In this document: one piece after another, positions 11,729 through 17,759 of the stretch
Position numbering within the stretch: position 1 is the first letter of the stretch
Layout: every line of letters starts with the position of its first letter
Assembly: GCF_001556045.1 (NCBI RefSeq)
Contig: NZ_LSIC01000196.1
Location: forward strand, 1 to 17,759
From: Bradyrhizobium sp. CCH5-F6
Lineage (GTDB): Bacteria; Pseudomonadota; Alphaproteobacteria; Rhizobiales; Xanthobacteraceae
Length of the DNA: 17,759 nucleotides
Direction: 5' to 3'
Notes under the pieces: model-generated
Database searches by the model: none
What the model saw: the letters and a program-made list of their open reading frames with translations, nothing else
Told to the model about the DNA's origin: nothing
Program-made: the position numbers and the translations under genes

Positions 11729-14728
11729 TTACGCCTCCCCCGCAAGCAATGCAGCGTTGCCGCCGGCCGCGGCGGTGTTGATCGTCACGGTCTGCTCGGT
11801 CGCGAAGCGCGACAGATAGTGCGGGCCGCCGGCCTTGGGACCGGTTCCGGACAGGCCATTTCCGCCGAAGGGCTGAACGCCGACCACGGCGCCGATCATG
11901 TTGCGGTTGACATAGATGTTGCCGACCTGAGCCCGATCGATGATCGCCTCGACCGTATCGTCGATGCGGGAATGAATGCCGAGGGTGAGGCCGTAGCCGG
12001 TGCGCTCGATCGCTTGCAGCACGCGCGCGAGGTTTTCGGCGCGATAGCGGACGACATGGAGGATGGGGCCGAACACCTCCTCGGTGAGCTGACCGGCCTC
12101 CTCGAGCTCGAAGATGTGCGGGGCGACGAAGCAGCCCTCCGGCGCGTGGCCTGCAAAGTGCAGCCGCGCCTCGCGCTTCATCCGCGCGATATGCGCATCG
12201 AGGCGCTGCTTGGCCTCCTCGTCGATGACAGGCCCGACATGGGTCGCGACATCGGAGGGATCGCCGATCTTCAACTCGCGCGCAGCGCCCGCGATCATCT
12301 CGATCATGCGATCGGCGACATCCTCCTGCACGAACAGCAGCCGCAGCGCCGAGCAGCGCTGGCCGGCGGACCGGAAGGCCGAGGTCACGACGTCGTCGGC
12401 GACCTGCTCGGGCAGCGCGGTGGCATCCGCGATCATCGCGTTGATGCCGCCGGTCTCCGCGATCATCGGCACGATCGGTCCGTCCTTGGCGGCGAGAGTC
12501 CGGTTGATCAAGCGTGCCACCTCGGTCGAGCCGGTGAAGACGACGCCCGCGATGTCAGGGTGCGCGGTCAGCACGGCCCCGATGCGGCCATCGCCGGTGA
12601 CGAGGTGCAGCGCACCCTTGGGGATGCCGGCCTCATGCAGCAGGGCGACGGCCTCGCGCGCGATGCGCGGCGTCTGCTCGGCGGGCTTTGCGACCACGCT
12701 GTTGCCGGCCATCAGCGCGGCCGTAACCTGTCCCAGGAAGATCGCCAGCGGGAAATTCCATGGCGAGATCGCGACGAAGACGCCGCGGCCGCGCAGGGCG
12801 AGTGCGTTGCTCTCGCCGGTCGGCCCCGGCATGGCAGTCTCGCTGCCGAACAGTTTTCGCCCCTGCGCTGCGTAGTAGCGGCAGAAGTCGGCGGCCTCGC
12901 GCAGCTCGGAGAGCGCATCGTCGAGCGTCTTGCCGCCCTCGGCTTGCAGCAGCGCGATGAAGTGAGCGCCGCGGCTCTCCAGCAAATGCGCGGCCTGCTC
13001 CAACGCCGCCGCGCGCGCAGCTGCCGGTGTGCGGCTCCAGGCGGCAAAGCCGGCGCGCGCAGCGGCCACTGCAGCGTCGGCCTGATCCGGCGAGGCATCG
13101 GCGATTGGTTTGAGCTCGGTCGCCTCGCCTCTCACGTCGGCCAGCAACCGGTCGAGCGCGGCGCGTTCGCCGAATTCGACGCCGCGCGAATTGCGCCGCT
13201 CCGGCGCGAACAGATCGCGGGGGAGGGGGATCCTTGCATGGGCTGCCGCTTGCGGCCGGCCGATGGCATCGGCGGGGCGCTGCAACAGCGCCGAAACCGG
13301 CACGCGATAGTCGGCGGCCTGCGCCACGAAGGACGAGTTCGCGCCGTTCTCGAGCAGCCGCCGCACGAGATAGGCAAGCAGATCACGATGGCTGCCGACC
13401 GGCGCATAGGTGCGGTAGGCGATGTCCGGGTGATCTTTTGCCAGCTGCTCGTACAGCGCCTCGCCCATGCCGTGCAGGCGCTGGAACTCGAAGCCGCCGC
13501 TGCCCGCGGCCAGCTCCAGCACGGTCGCGACCGTCAGCGCGTTGTGGGTGGCGAATTGCGGGAAGATGCGCGGCCGCAAGGCCAGCAGCTTCGTCGCGCA
13601 GGCGACGTAGTTCAGGTCCGTCATCGCCTTGCGCGTGAACACGGGATAGCCGTCGAGCCCACGCTCCTGGGCGCGCTTGATCTCGGTGTCCCAATAGGCG
13701 CCCTTGACCAGCCGCACCATCAGCTTGCGGTCATGCGCGCGGGCGAGTTCGTCGACATAGTCGATCACCGCGCCAGCGCGCTTCTGATAGGCCTGGATGG
13801 CAAGGCCAAATCCGCCCCAGCCTTCGAGCGAGGGATCGGCGAACGTCGCCGCGATCACGTCGAGCGACAGTTCCAGCCGGTCGGCTTCTTCGGCGTCGAC
13901 GGTGAAGTTGAGGTCATGGGCCTGGGCGCGCCGGGCGAGGTCCAGCAGCAGCGGCACCAGTTCGGCCATCACGCGCTCGCGGCTGATCGCCTCGAAGCGC
14001 GGATGCAGCGCCGAAAGCTTGACCGAGATGCCCGGCCGATCGGGCAGGGGATGGTCGCCGGCCGCCTTGCCGATCGTCTCAATGGCGCTGGCATAGGCGT
14101 CGAAATAGCGCTTCGCGTCCGCCGCGGTGCGCGCGCCTTCGCCGAGCATGTCGAAGGAATAGCGCGGCTTCTGGCCGGAGCGCGGCCGGCCCCGCTCCAG
14201 CGCCTGCTCGATGGTCTCGCCCAGCACGAAATGATTGCCCATCAGCCGCATCGCCTGGCGCGTTGCGGTGCGCACGGCCGGCGCGCCGAGCCGCTTCACC
14301 AGCCGGCCGATGGTGCCGTCGGGCGTCTCGCCCGGCTGAATCACCCGTGCCGACAGGCCAAGCGCCCAGGCCGAGGCATTGACCAGGAAAGCGGTGGACT
14401 TCGTCTCATGATGGATGAAGTCGCCCTCGCCGAGCTTGTCCTCGATGAATTGGTCCGCGGTGCGCGCGTCCGGCACGCGCAGCAGCGCCTCGGCCAGCAC
14501 CATCAGCGCCAGCCCTTCCTTGGTCGAGAGCGCGAACTCCCGCAGCATGTCCTCGACCCCGCCGAGCCGGTCGTCGCGTTTGCGGATCGCCTCGATCAGC
14601 CGCGTCGCGCTGCGGTCGATCCGCGCCTCCTGCGGCGGGGACAGATGCGACGCCTGCAAGAGGCGCACAGCGATCTCGGTGTCGTCGGGTGCGTAAGGAG
14701 CGGAGAAGGGAGGCGGGGTGTCAGGCAT
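11729..14728 (-). CDS. putA: Bifunctional proline dehydrogenase / L-glutamate gamma-semialdehyde dehydrogenase
   Basis: PutA oxidises proline to pyrroline-5-carboxylate (FAD, electrons to quinone) and channels it to an NAD-dependent dehydrogenase making glutamate. From ATG 14728 (AGGA upstream) it has 999 residues, the length of Bradyrhizobium japonicum PutA. The N-terminal helical region lacks the ribbon-helix-helix DNA-binding domain of enteric PutA. The proline dehydrogenase barrel spans about 130-470 (VRLVKGAYWDTEIKRAQ, ATHNALTVATV, FEFQRLHGMGEALY, APVGSHRDLLAYLVRRLLEN). The aldehyde dehydrogenase part spans about 510-970, with general base Glu758 (AETGGI) and nucleophile Cys792 (SAGQRCSALR). 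Asp778 and Asp779 match the channel aspartates described in the B. japonicum enzyme. An Lrp-type gene is divergent, which explains regulation without an autogenous DNA-binding domain. Confidence 0.97.
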   Translation of the reverse strand: MPDTPPPFSAPYAPDDTEIAVRLLQASHLSPPQEARIDRSATRLIEAIRKRDDRLGGVEDMLREFALSTKEGLALMVLAEALLRVPDARTADQFIEDKLGEGDFIHHETKSTAFLVNASAWALGLSARVIQPGETPDGTIGRLVKRLGAPAVRTATRQAMRLMGNHFVLGETIEQALERGRPRSGQKPRYSFDMLGEGARTAADAKRYFDAYASAIETIGKAAGDHPLPDRPGISVKLSALHPRFEAISRERVMAELVPLLLDLARRAQAHDLNFTVDAEEADRLELSLDVIAATFADPSLEGWGGFGLAIQAYQKRAGAVIDYVDELARAHDRKLMVRLVKGAYWDTEIKRAQERGLDGYPVFTRKAMTDLNYVACATKLLALRPRIFPQFATHNALTVATVLELAAGSGGFEFQRLHGMGEALYEQLAKDHPDIAYRTYAPVGSHRDLLAYLVRRLLENGANSSFVAQAADYRVPVSALLQRPADAIGRPQAAAHARIPLPRDLFAPERRNSRGVEFGERAALDRLLADVRGEATELKPIADASPDQADAAVAAARAGFAAWSRTPAAARAAALEQAAHLLESRGAHFIALLQAEGGKTLDDALSELREAADFCRYYAAQGRKLFGSETAMPGPTGESNALALRGRGVFVAISPWNFPLAIFLGQVTAALMAGNSVVAKPAEQTPRIAREAVALLHEAGIPKGALHLVTGDGRIGAVLTAHPDIAGVVFTGSTEVARLINRTLAAKDGPIVPMIAETGGINAMIADATALPEQVADDVVTSAFRSAGQRCSALRLLFVQEDVADRMIEMIAGAARELKIGDPSDVATHVGPVIDEEAKQRLDAHIARMKREARLHFAGHAPEGCFVAPHIFELEEAGQLTEEVFGPILHVVRYRAENLARVLQAIERTGYGLTLGIHSRIDDTVEAIIDRAQVGNIYVNRNMIGAVVGVQPFGGNGLSGTGPKAGGPHYLSRFATEQTVTINTAAAGGNAALLAGEA

Positions 14729-14780
14729 GGCGTGTCCTGTGGCTGAGCTACAGGATAAAGCCCATGTCACCGTAGTTCGA

Positions 14781-14809
14781 TAGACAAATTGGCTGAACTG
14801 CCTTATGAA
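14781..14809 (+). promoter_or_regulatory. Candidate promoter of the Lrp/AsnC gene
   Basis: TAGACA (14781-14786), a 17-bp spacer and TATGAA (14804-14809) resemble a sigma-70 promoter, with 5 of 6 and 4 of 6 consensus matches. Transcription would begin near 14816, leaving a short leader before ATG 14843. AGTTC (14774-14778) and GAACT (14795-14799) form an inverted repeat around the -35 box, a possible site for the regulator. The region is noticeably AT-rich compared with its surroundings. Confidence 0.4.
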
Positions 14810-14842
14810 ATGAAGATATCATGTCATTTGGCCGTATATAAT

Positions 14843-15304
14843 ATGGAACTTGATCGAATCGACCGCAAGATCCTTTCCATTTTGCAGGAGGATGGGCGTA
14901 TTGCCAATGTCGAGCTCGCCGAGCGCATCGGGCTGTCGCCGACGTCGATCGGCGAGCGGCTGAAGCGCTTGCAGCGCGAGGGATTTGTCGAAGGCTATGG
15001 TGCGCGGCTCAATCCGCACCGGCTTGGCCTCGGGCTGTTGGTGTTCGTCGAGGTGCTGCTCGACAAGACCACGCCCGACAATTTCGAGCGTTTCGCGCGC
15101 GCGGTGAAACTCGCGCCCGAGGTGCTGGAGTGTCACATGGTTGCCGGCGGCTTCGACTATCTTGTGAAGGCGCGGCTGGCGGACATGGCCGCCTATCGAC
15201 GCTTTCTCGGCGAAACCTTGCTGTCGATGCCGGGCGTGCGCGAGACGCGGACCTATGCGGTGATGGAGGAGATCAAGCGCGACGCACCGTTGCCGGTGGG
15301 CTGA
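14843..15304 (+). CDS. Lrp/AsnC family transcriptional regulator, probable regulator of putA
   Basis: This 153-residue protein starts MELDRIDRKILSILQEDG, the standard Lrp opening, so ATG 14843 is chosen. An in-frame TTG at 14789 would add 18 residues of non-family sequence. The helix-turn-helix lies at about 20-43 (NVELAERIGLSPTSIGERLK). The RAM effector domain follows, with VPE-like 'LAPEVLECHMVAGGFDYLVK' and the closing 'MPGVRETRTYAVMEEIK'. No good ribosome-binding site precedes the ATG; the sequence there is TATATAAT. It diverges from putA over 114 bp. Alphaproteobacterial PutR proteins are Lrp-type activators of putA in response to proline, and this arrangement fits that model. The identity as PutR is inferred from position. 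Confidence 0.93.
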   Translation: MELDRIDRKILSILQEDGRIANVELAERIGLSPTSIGERLKRLQREGFVEGYGARLNPHRLGLGLLVFVEVLLDKTTPDNFERFARAVKLAPEVLECHMVAGGFDYLVKARLADMAAYRRFLGETLLSMPGVRETRTYAVMEEIKRDAPLPVG

Positions 15305-15436
15305 CGACATGCCGTCGCGATTGTCATTGCTGTGGCGTCGAATGAGCGGTCTTCACAGGAAAAAATAGCTATCCCCGTGCAATCGCAACGCCTGTCGTCG
15401 AATGCACTGGCCGTCTTCTGAAATTTTTTGGCCCCG

Positions 15437-15456
15437 CTCCCGGATTGATCCGGGAG
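15437..15456. terminator. Hairpin between convergent Lrp and cold-shock genes
   Basis: CTCCCGGAT (15437-15445), TG, ATCCGGGAG (15448-15456) is a perfect 9-bp inverted repeat, 21 bp beyond the cold-shock stop. On the minus strand it is followed by CGGGGCCAAAAAATTT, not a U-run, so intrinsic termination is uncertain. The rest of the 173-bp space between the two stops holds no gene I can support. Confidence 0.45.
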
Positions 15457-15477
15457 GCAGCAAAGGCTGGCGCGGGC

Positions 15478-15678
15478 TTATACTTTGAGGTTCTCTGCGG
15501 AGGTCTTGCCCCGGTTTGCGATCTCTTCGTATTCCACCGTCTGTCCCTCGTTGAGGGTGGACAGACCGGCTTTCTGCACTGCCGAGATATGCACGAACAC
15601 ATCCTTGCCACCCGACGCAGGCTGGATAAATCCATAACCCTTCGTCGGGTTGAACCACTTGACCGTACCTTTAGCCAT
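15478..15678 (-). CDS. cspA: Cold-shock domain protein (CspA family)
   Basis: This 66-residue single cold-shock domain protein binds single-stranded RNA and DNA and prevents unwanted RNA structure. It starts [21 protein letters not shown]1 is KGYGFIQ (13-19) and RNP2 is VFVHIS (27-32). The C-terminal [20 protein letters not shown] is typical of alphaproteobacterial members. ATG 15678 has GGAG upstream; the longer frame, to 15732, adds an Arg-rich non-family stretch and is rejected. It has 208 bp upstream before the sorB stop, enough for its own promoter and a leader. Alphaproteobacteria usually carry several such genes, so cold induction of this one is not certain. Confidence 0.95.
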   Translation of the reverse strand: MAKGTVKWFNPTKGYGFIQPASGGKDVFVHISAVQKAGLSTLNEGQTVEYEEIANRGKTSAENLKV

Positions 15679-15886
15679 CACGACTTCTCCGCGGGTCTTC
15701 CTCCGAGATCTCGAACCGCCAGTCCCCGCCAACCGGCCGGTTCGGTCCTAACAGGATACGCGGAATGTGTCAGGCTTGGTAGCTCAAACCACATCGGCAT
15801 TTCGGCGAATCCCGCTCAACTTCGCAGCGTTCTTGCCGGTTTTGCCCGTTTCGCGGTCAGTTGACCGGCACGCCGTGTGCCATCCG

Positions 15887-16195
15887 TCAATAAGTCGCGG
15901 CCAGATAATCGACGATCTTGCCGACATCGGCATCGTCGATCGGTGCGCCATAGACCTTGATCATCTTGGTCACCTCGGCCTGCCAGAAGCCCTTCTTGTC
16001 CTTCATCGGCGGCTGCGTGGCGATGTAGTCGGCCGAGTGGCAGGCGCTGCAATTGCCCTGCACGACCTCGAGATTGGGGCCGGGCTTGAAGGCGGCGACC
16101 TCATCGGGGGTCTTGTAATTGACCGGTGCCGCAAGTGCCGAGCCCACAGCGGCGGCCAGCGCAAGAGCCATGGCGGAGAGAACGGTACGCTGCAT
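15887..16195 (-). CDS. sorB: Cytochrome c subunit of sulfite dehydrogenase
   Basis: This 102-residue c-type cytochrome has a signal peptide (about 1-23, ending GSALA/APVNY). One haem motif, CSACH, lies at 49-53. Met78 in EVTKMIKVYGAP, or Met64 in QPPM, may be the second axial ligand. The 'DYIATQPP', 'KKGFWQAEVTKMIKVYGAPI' and 'KIVDYLAATY' segments match SorB, which takes electrons from the molybdenum subunit in the periplasm. I chose ATG 16195 because AAGGGGG lies at the right spacing before it; the GTG at 16201 falls too close to that site. It begins 11 bp after the sorA stop, so the two genes form an operon. Confidence 0.92.
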   Translation of the reverse strand: MQRTVLSAMALALAAAVGSALAAPVNYKTPDEVAAFKPGPNLEVVQGNCSACHSADYIATQPPMKDKKGFWQAEVTKMIKVYGAPIDDADVGKIVDYLAATY

Positions 16196-16206
16196 GATCA
16201 CCCCCT

Positions 16207-17406
16207 TCAGGCCACGGTCACGCGGACGGTTTCGACGACGTTGCGCAGATAACCCGCCGGGTTCCAGCGCGGCGTGTCGGGCTGGGTCTCGCCGCCATTG
16301 CCGGTGGCGCGGACCTTGAGCTCGTGGCTACCCGCCGCAAGCTTCACCGGCAGCTTCCATTCGCGGAACGAGTATTTGCCGAGATCCTTGCCGAGCTTGG
16401 CACTCGTCCAGGTCTTGCCGCCATCGGTGGAGACCTGGACCTCCTTGATGCCCTTGCCGCCGTCGAAGGCGATGCCGCGCAGCGTCGTGGCGCCTGCCTT
16501 CAGCTTCGCGCCGTCGGGCACGCTGGTGATGAAGGAGCGGATGGTGAAGCGGTTGATCGGGATCGTCGCCTTTGGCGCGGTGCCCGGCTCGATCGCATTG
16601 TTGGGCGTATCGGGAATGCGGTAGGCCGACTTCATCCAGAAGCCGTCATAGACATTGTCGATGACGGTGATCTCGTTGAGGTGCTTGACCCAGTAGGTGC
16701 CGTAATGGCCGGGCACGATCAGTCGCAGCGGAAAGCCGTTGAGGAACGGAAGATCCTCGCCGTTCATGCCATAGGCCAGCATCACCTCGCCGTCGGTGGC
16801 GTGATCGATGTCGAGCGCCTTGACGAAGTCTGGCGTCTTGTCGCTGACGGGGCCGTCCATGCCGTTGAAGGTGACCTGCTTGGCGCCGGCCTGCACGCCC
16901 GCCATCTGCAGCACGGGCTTCAGCGGCACGCCGCGCCAGCGCGCATTGCCCATGGCGCCGTTGGCGAGCTGGCCGCCGGCGACGCGCGGCTCGACGAAGC
17001 CGCGGCTGTTGCCGGAGCACTGATTGACGGCGACGATCTCCGTCGCCTTCATCTTCCTGATGTCCTTGAGCGAAAGCTTCAGCGGCTTGTCGACCTTGCC
17101 CTTGACCTCCAGCGTGAACTTGTCGGGATCGAGATCGTAGGGCAGGTCGGAGAGGTGATAGCGCACGAAGAATGCGTTGTTGGGCGTGATCGGGCCGTCG
17201 TTGAACACCGCAAACGGTGTCTCGAGCTGTGGCGGCCGGCTGGTCAGGCCGATCATCGGCCGCTTCTGCGGATATTTCACCAGCGGTCGCTCGCCATTGG
17301 CGAAGGGCAGCGTGACGGTGTCGAGCGCCGCCGCCCTGGTGGTGTTCAGTGTAGCCGCAAGGGCGGCAAGACCCGCTCCTTTGAGCAGGTCGCGTCGGTC
17401 GAGCAT
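16207..17406 (-). CDS. sorA: Sulfite dehydrogenase molybdenum subunit
   Basis: This 399-residue sulfite-oxidase-family enzyme oxidises sulfite to sulfate in the periplasm. A Tat signal, MLDRRDLLKGAGLAALAATL, exports it folded. The molybdenum-ligand cysteine is Cys130 in AVNQCSGNSRGF. Arg82 and His84 (FFVRYHL) and Tyr262 are plausible active-site counterparts of the Starkeya novella SorA residues. PGHYGTYWVKHLNEITV (232-248) is the strongest SorA-type signature. An Ig-like dimerisation domain (about 285-399) contains EVQVSTDGGKTWTSAKLG. The downstream cytochrome gene distinguishes SorAB from YedY/MsrP and SoxC types. ATG 17406 has GGAGGAG upstream. It probably handles sulfite from sulfonate or thiosulfate metabolism. 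Confidence 0.93.
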   Translation of the reverse strand: MLDRRDLLKGAGLAALAATLNTTRAAALDTVTLPFANGERPLVKYPQKRPMIGLTSRPPQLETPFAVFNDGPITPNNAFFVRYHLSDLPYDLDPDKFTLEVKGKVDKPLKLSLKDIRKMKATEIVAVNQCSGNSRGFVEPRVAGGQLANGAMGNARWRGVPLKPVLQMAGVQAGAKQVTFNGMDGPVSDKTPDFVKALDIDHATDGEVMLAYGMNGEDLPFLNGFPLRLIVPGHYGTYWVKHLNEITVIDNVYDGFWMKSAYRIPDTPNNAIEPGTAPKATIPINRFTIRSFITSVPDGAKLKAGATTLRGIAFDGGKGIKEVQVSTDGGKTWTSAKLGKDLGKYSFREWKLPVKLAAGSHELKVRATGNGGETQPDTPRWNPAGYLRNVVETVRVTVA

Positions 17407-17436
17407 TCTGGTCTCCTCCCGGAGCTTTTCGTCGGA

Positions 17437-17454
17437 TCGCGGTCATCACCGCGA
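17437..17454. promoter_or_regulatory. Perfect palindrome in the sorA leader
   Basis: TCGCGGT (17437-17443), CATC, ACCGCGA (17448-17454) is a perfect 7-bp inverted repeat 31 bp before the sorA start. It could be a repressor or activator site, or a hairpin in the sorA leader RNA. No regulator gene adjoins sorAB in the window. Confidence 0.4.
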
Positions 17455-17596
17455 GACCTGCGCTCATCTGTCGCAATGATCCGGCTGAAGTCAATTCGTG
17501 CTTTCGCAGCCAGCCCATGCCGCTGCGTTGCAGCACAGCGGTGTTGCGCGGCGATGAAATTGAATTGTAACCGCAACGACGGTGCGCTCCCTCGCC

Positions 17597-17724
17597 CCGC
17601 TTGCGGGGAGAGGGTTGGGGTGAGGGGGGAGTCTCGCCGGCGGCGGTGAGAGTTGGACTCGTGGAGACTCCCCCTCACCCGGAATCCGCGCTACGCGCGA
17701 ATTCCGACCTCTCCCCGCAAGCGG
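17597..17724. repeat. Long nested intergenic palindromic repeat
   Basis: The outer arms, CCGCTTGCGGGGAGAGG (17597-17613) and CCTCTCCCCGCAAGCGG (17708-17724), are a perfect 17-bp inverted repeat. Inside, GTGAGGGGGGAGTCTC (17620-17635) pairs with GAGACTCCCCCTCAC (17664-17678) with one extra G. A third stem lies at 17681-17705 (GGAATCCGCG...CGCGAATTCC). The left arm shares CGCCCCGCTTGCGGGGAGA with the element at 8952-9020. It is non-coding and lies upstream of sorA. Confidence 0.85.
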
Positions 17725-17759
17725 CAGGGCTATCGCATATGAGAGATTTTCCCTGCGGC

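Larger units (their letters stand above)
17407..17759. other. Gene-free region upstream of sorAB, to the window edge
   Basis: No coding region is supported in this 353-bp stretch. It should hold the sorAB promoter; TTGACT on the minus strand (17488-17493) is a possible -35, without a convincing -10. It also contains a short palindrome at 17437-17454 and a long repeat at 17597-17724. The last 35 bases show no recognisable feature. Confidence 0.6.

Noticed and set aside
11819..14746. A 975-codon open frame on the plus strand opposite putA
   Set aside because: It is antisense to a perfectly recognisable putA. Its composition is Arg/Gly/Ala/His-rich with no family motif, as expected for a shadow frame in GC-rich coding DNA.
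14835..14842. TATATAAT as the -10 box of the Lrp gene
   Set aside because: Transcription would start downstream of the ATG at 14843, which is the family-typical start, so it is more likely just an unstructured leader.
16324..17649. A 441-codon plus-strand frame opposite sorA
   Set aside because: It is a shadow of sorA that also runs into the repeat near 17597, and has no family-like motif.
1..17759. CRISPR array, tRNA, IS element or prophage
   Set aside because: I saw no regularly spaced direct repeats, no tRNA-like cloverleaf, no transposase or integrase motif and no target-site duplications. The repeats present are individual intergenic palindromes.

Overview
The window is about 17.8 kb of GC-rich chromosomal DNA from an alphaproteobacterium, almost certainly Bradyrhizobium or a very close relative. 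The best evidence is the 999-residue PutA. Its P5C-dehydrogenase cysteine falls at residue 792 and an Asp pair at 778/779, the numbering published for Bradyrhizobium japonicum PutA. Mosaic palindromic repeats between genes also fit this group. I see ordinary chromosomal content: no rRNA, tRNA, CRISPR array, transposase, phage gene or integration site.

Layout. (1) Positions 2-121 hold the 3' end of a molybdenum hydroxylase large subunit (CoxL/xanthine dehydrogenase type). (2) Positions 3507-286 (minus) are a three-gene acyl-CoA operon: an enoyl-CoA hydratase-like protein and two different acyl-CoA dehydrogenases that probably form a heteromeric enzyme. (3) Positions 3715-5849 (plus) are a LemA/TPM cluster: a LemA lipoprotein, an exported TPM protein with a Gly/Ser tail, and a compact TPM protein without a signal. 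(4) Positions 6110-8937 (plus) hold three poorly characterised envelope genes: a membrane-anchored coiled-coil protein closed by a strong terminator, an exported protein with one CxxCH haem motif, and a 54-residue membrane protein. (5) Positions 9038-10393 are a divergent glutathione S-transferase/TetR pair sharing a perfect palindromic operator. (6) Positions 11613-10408 (minus) encode a class III CoA-transferase. (7) Positions 14728-11729 (minus) encode putA, divergent from an Lrp/AsnC regulator (14843-15304) that probably controls it. (8) Positions 15678-15478 (minus) encode a cold-shock protein. (9) Positions 17406-15887 (minus) are sorAB, a periplasmic sulfite dehydrogenase and its cytochrome c.

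The genes cover small-acid catabolism (acyl-CoA oxidation, CoA transfer, proline to glutamate), periplasmic sulfite oxidation and envelope functions. Local regulation is suggested by the two divergent regulator/target pairs. Between genes lie several two-hairpin repeats; one reaches into the likely translation start of the exported TPM gene. I find no convincing novel defence, mobile or biosynthetic system. The most useful leads are the crotonase without its usual glutamates, the split acyl-CoA dehydrogenase, the repeat-derived TPM start and the mono-haem protein with its small partner.
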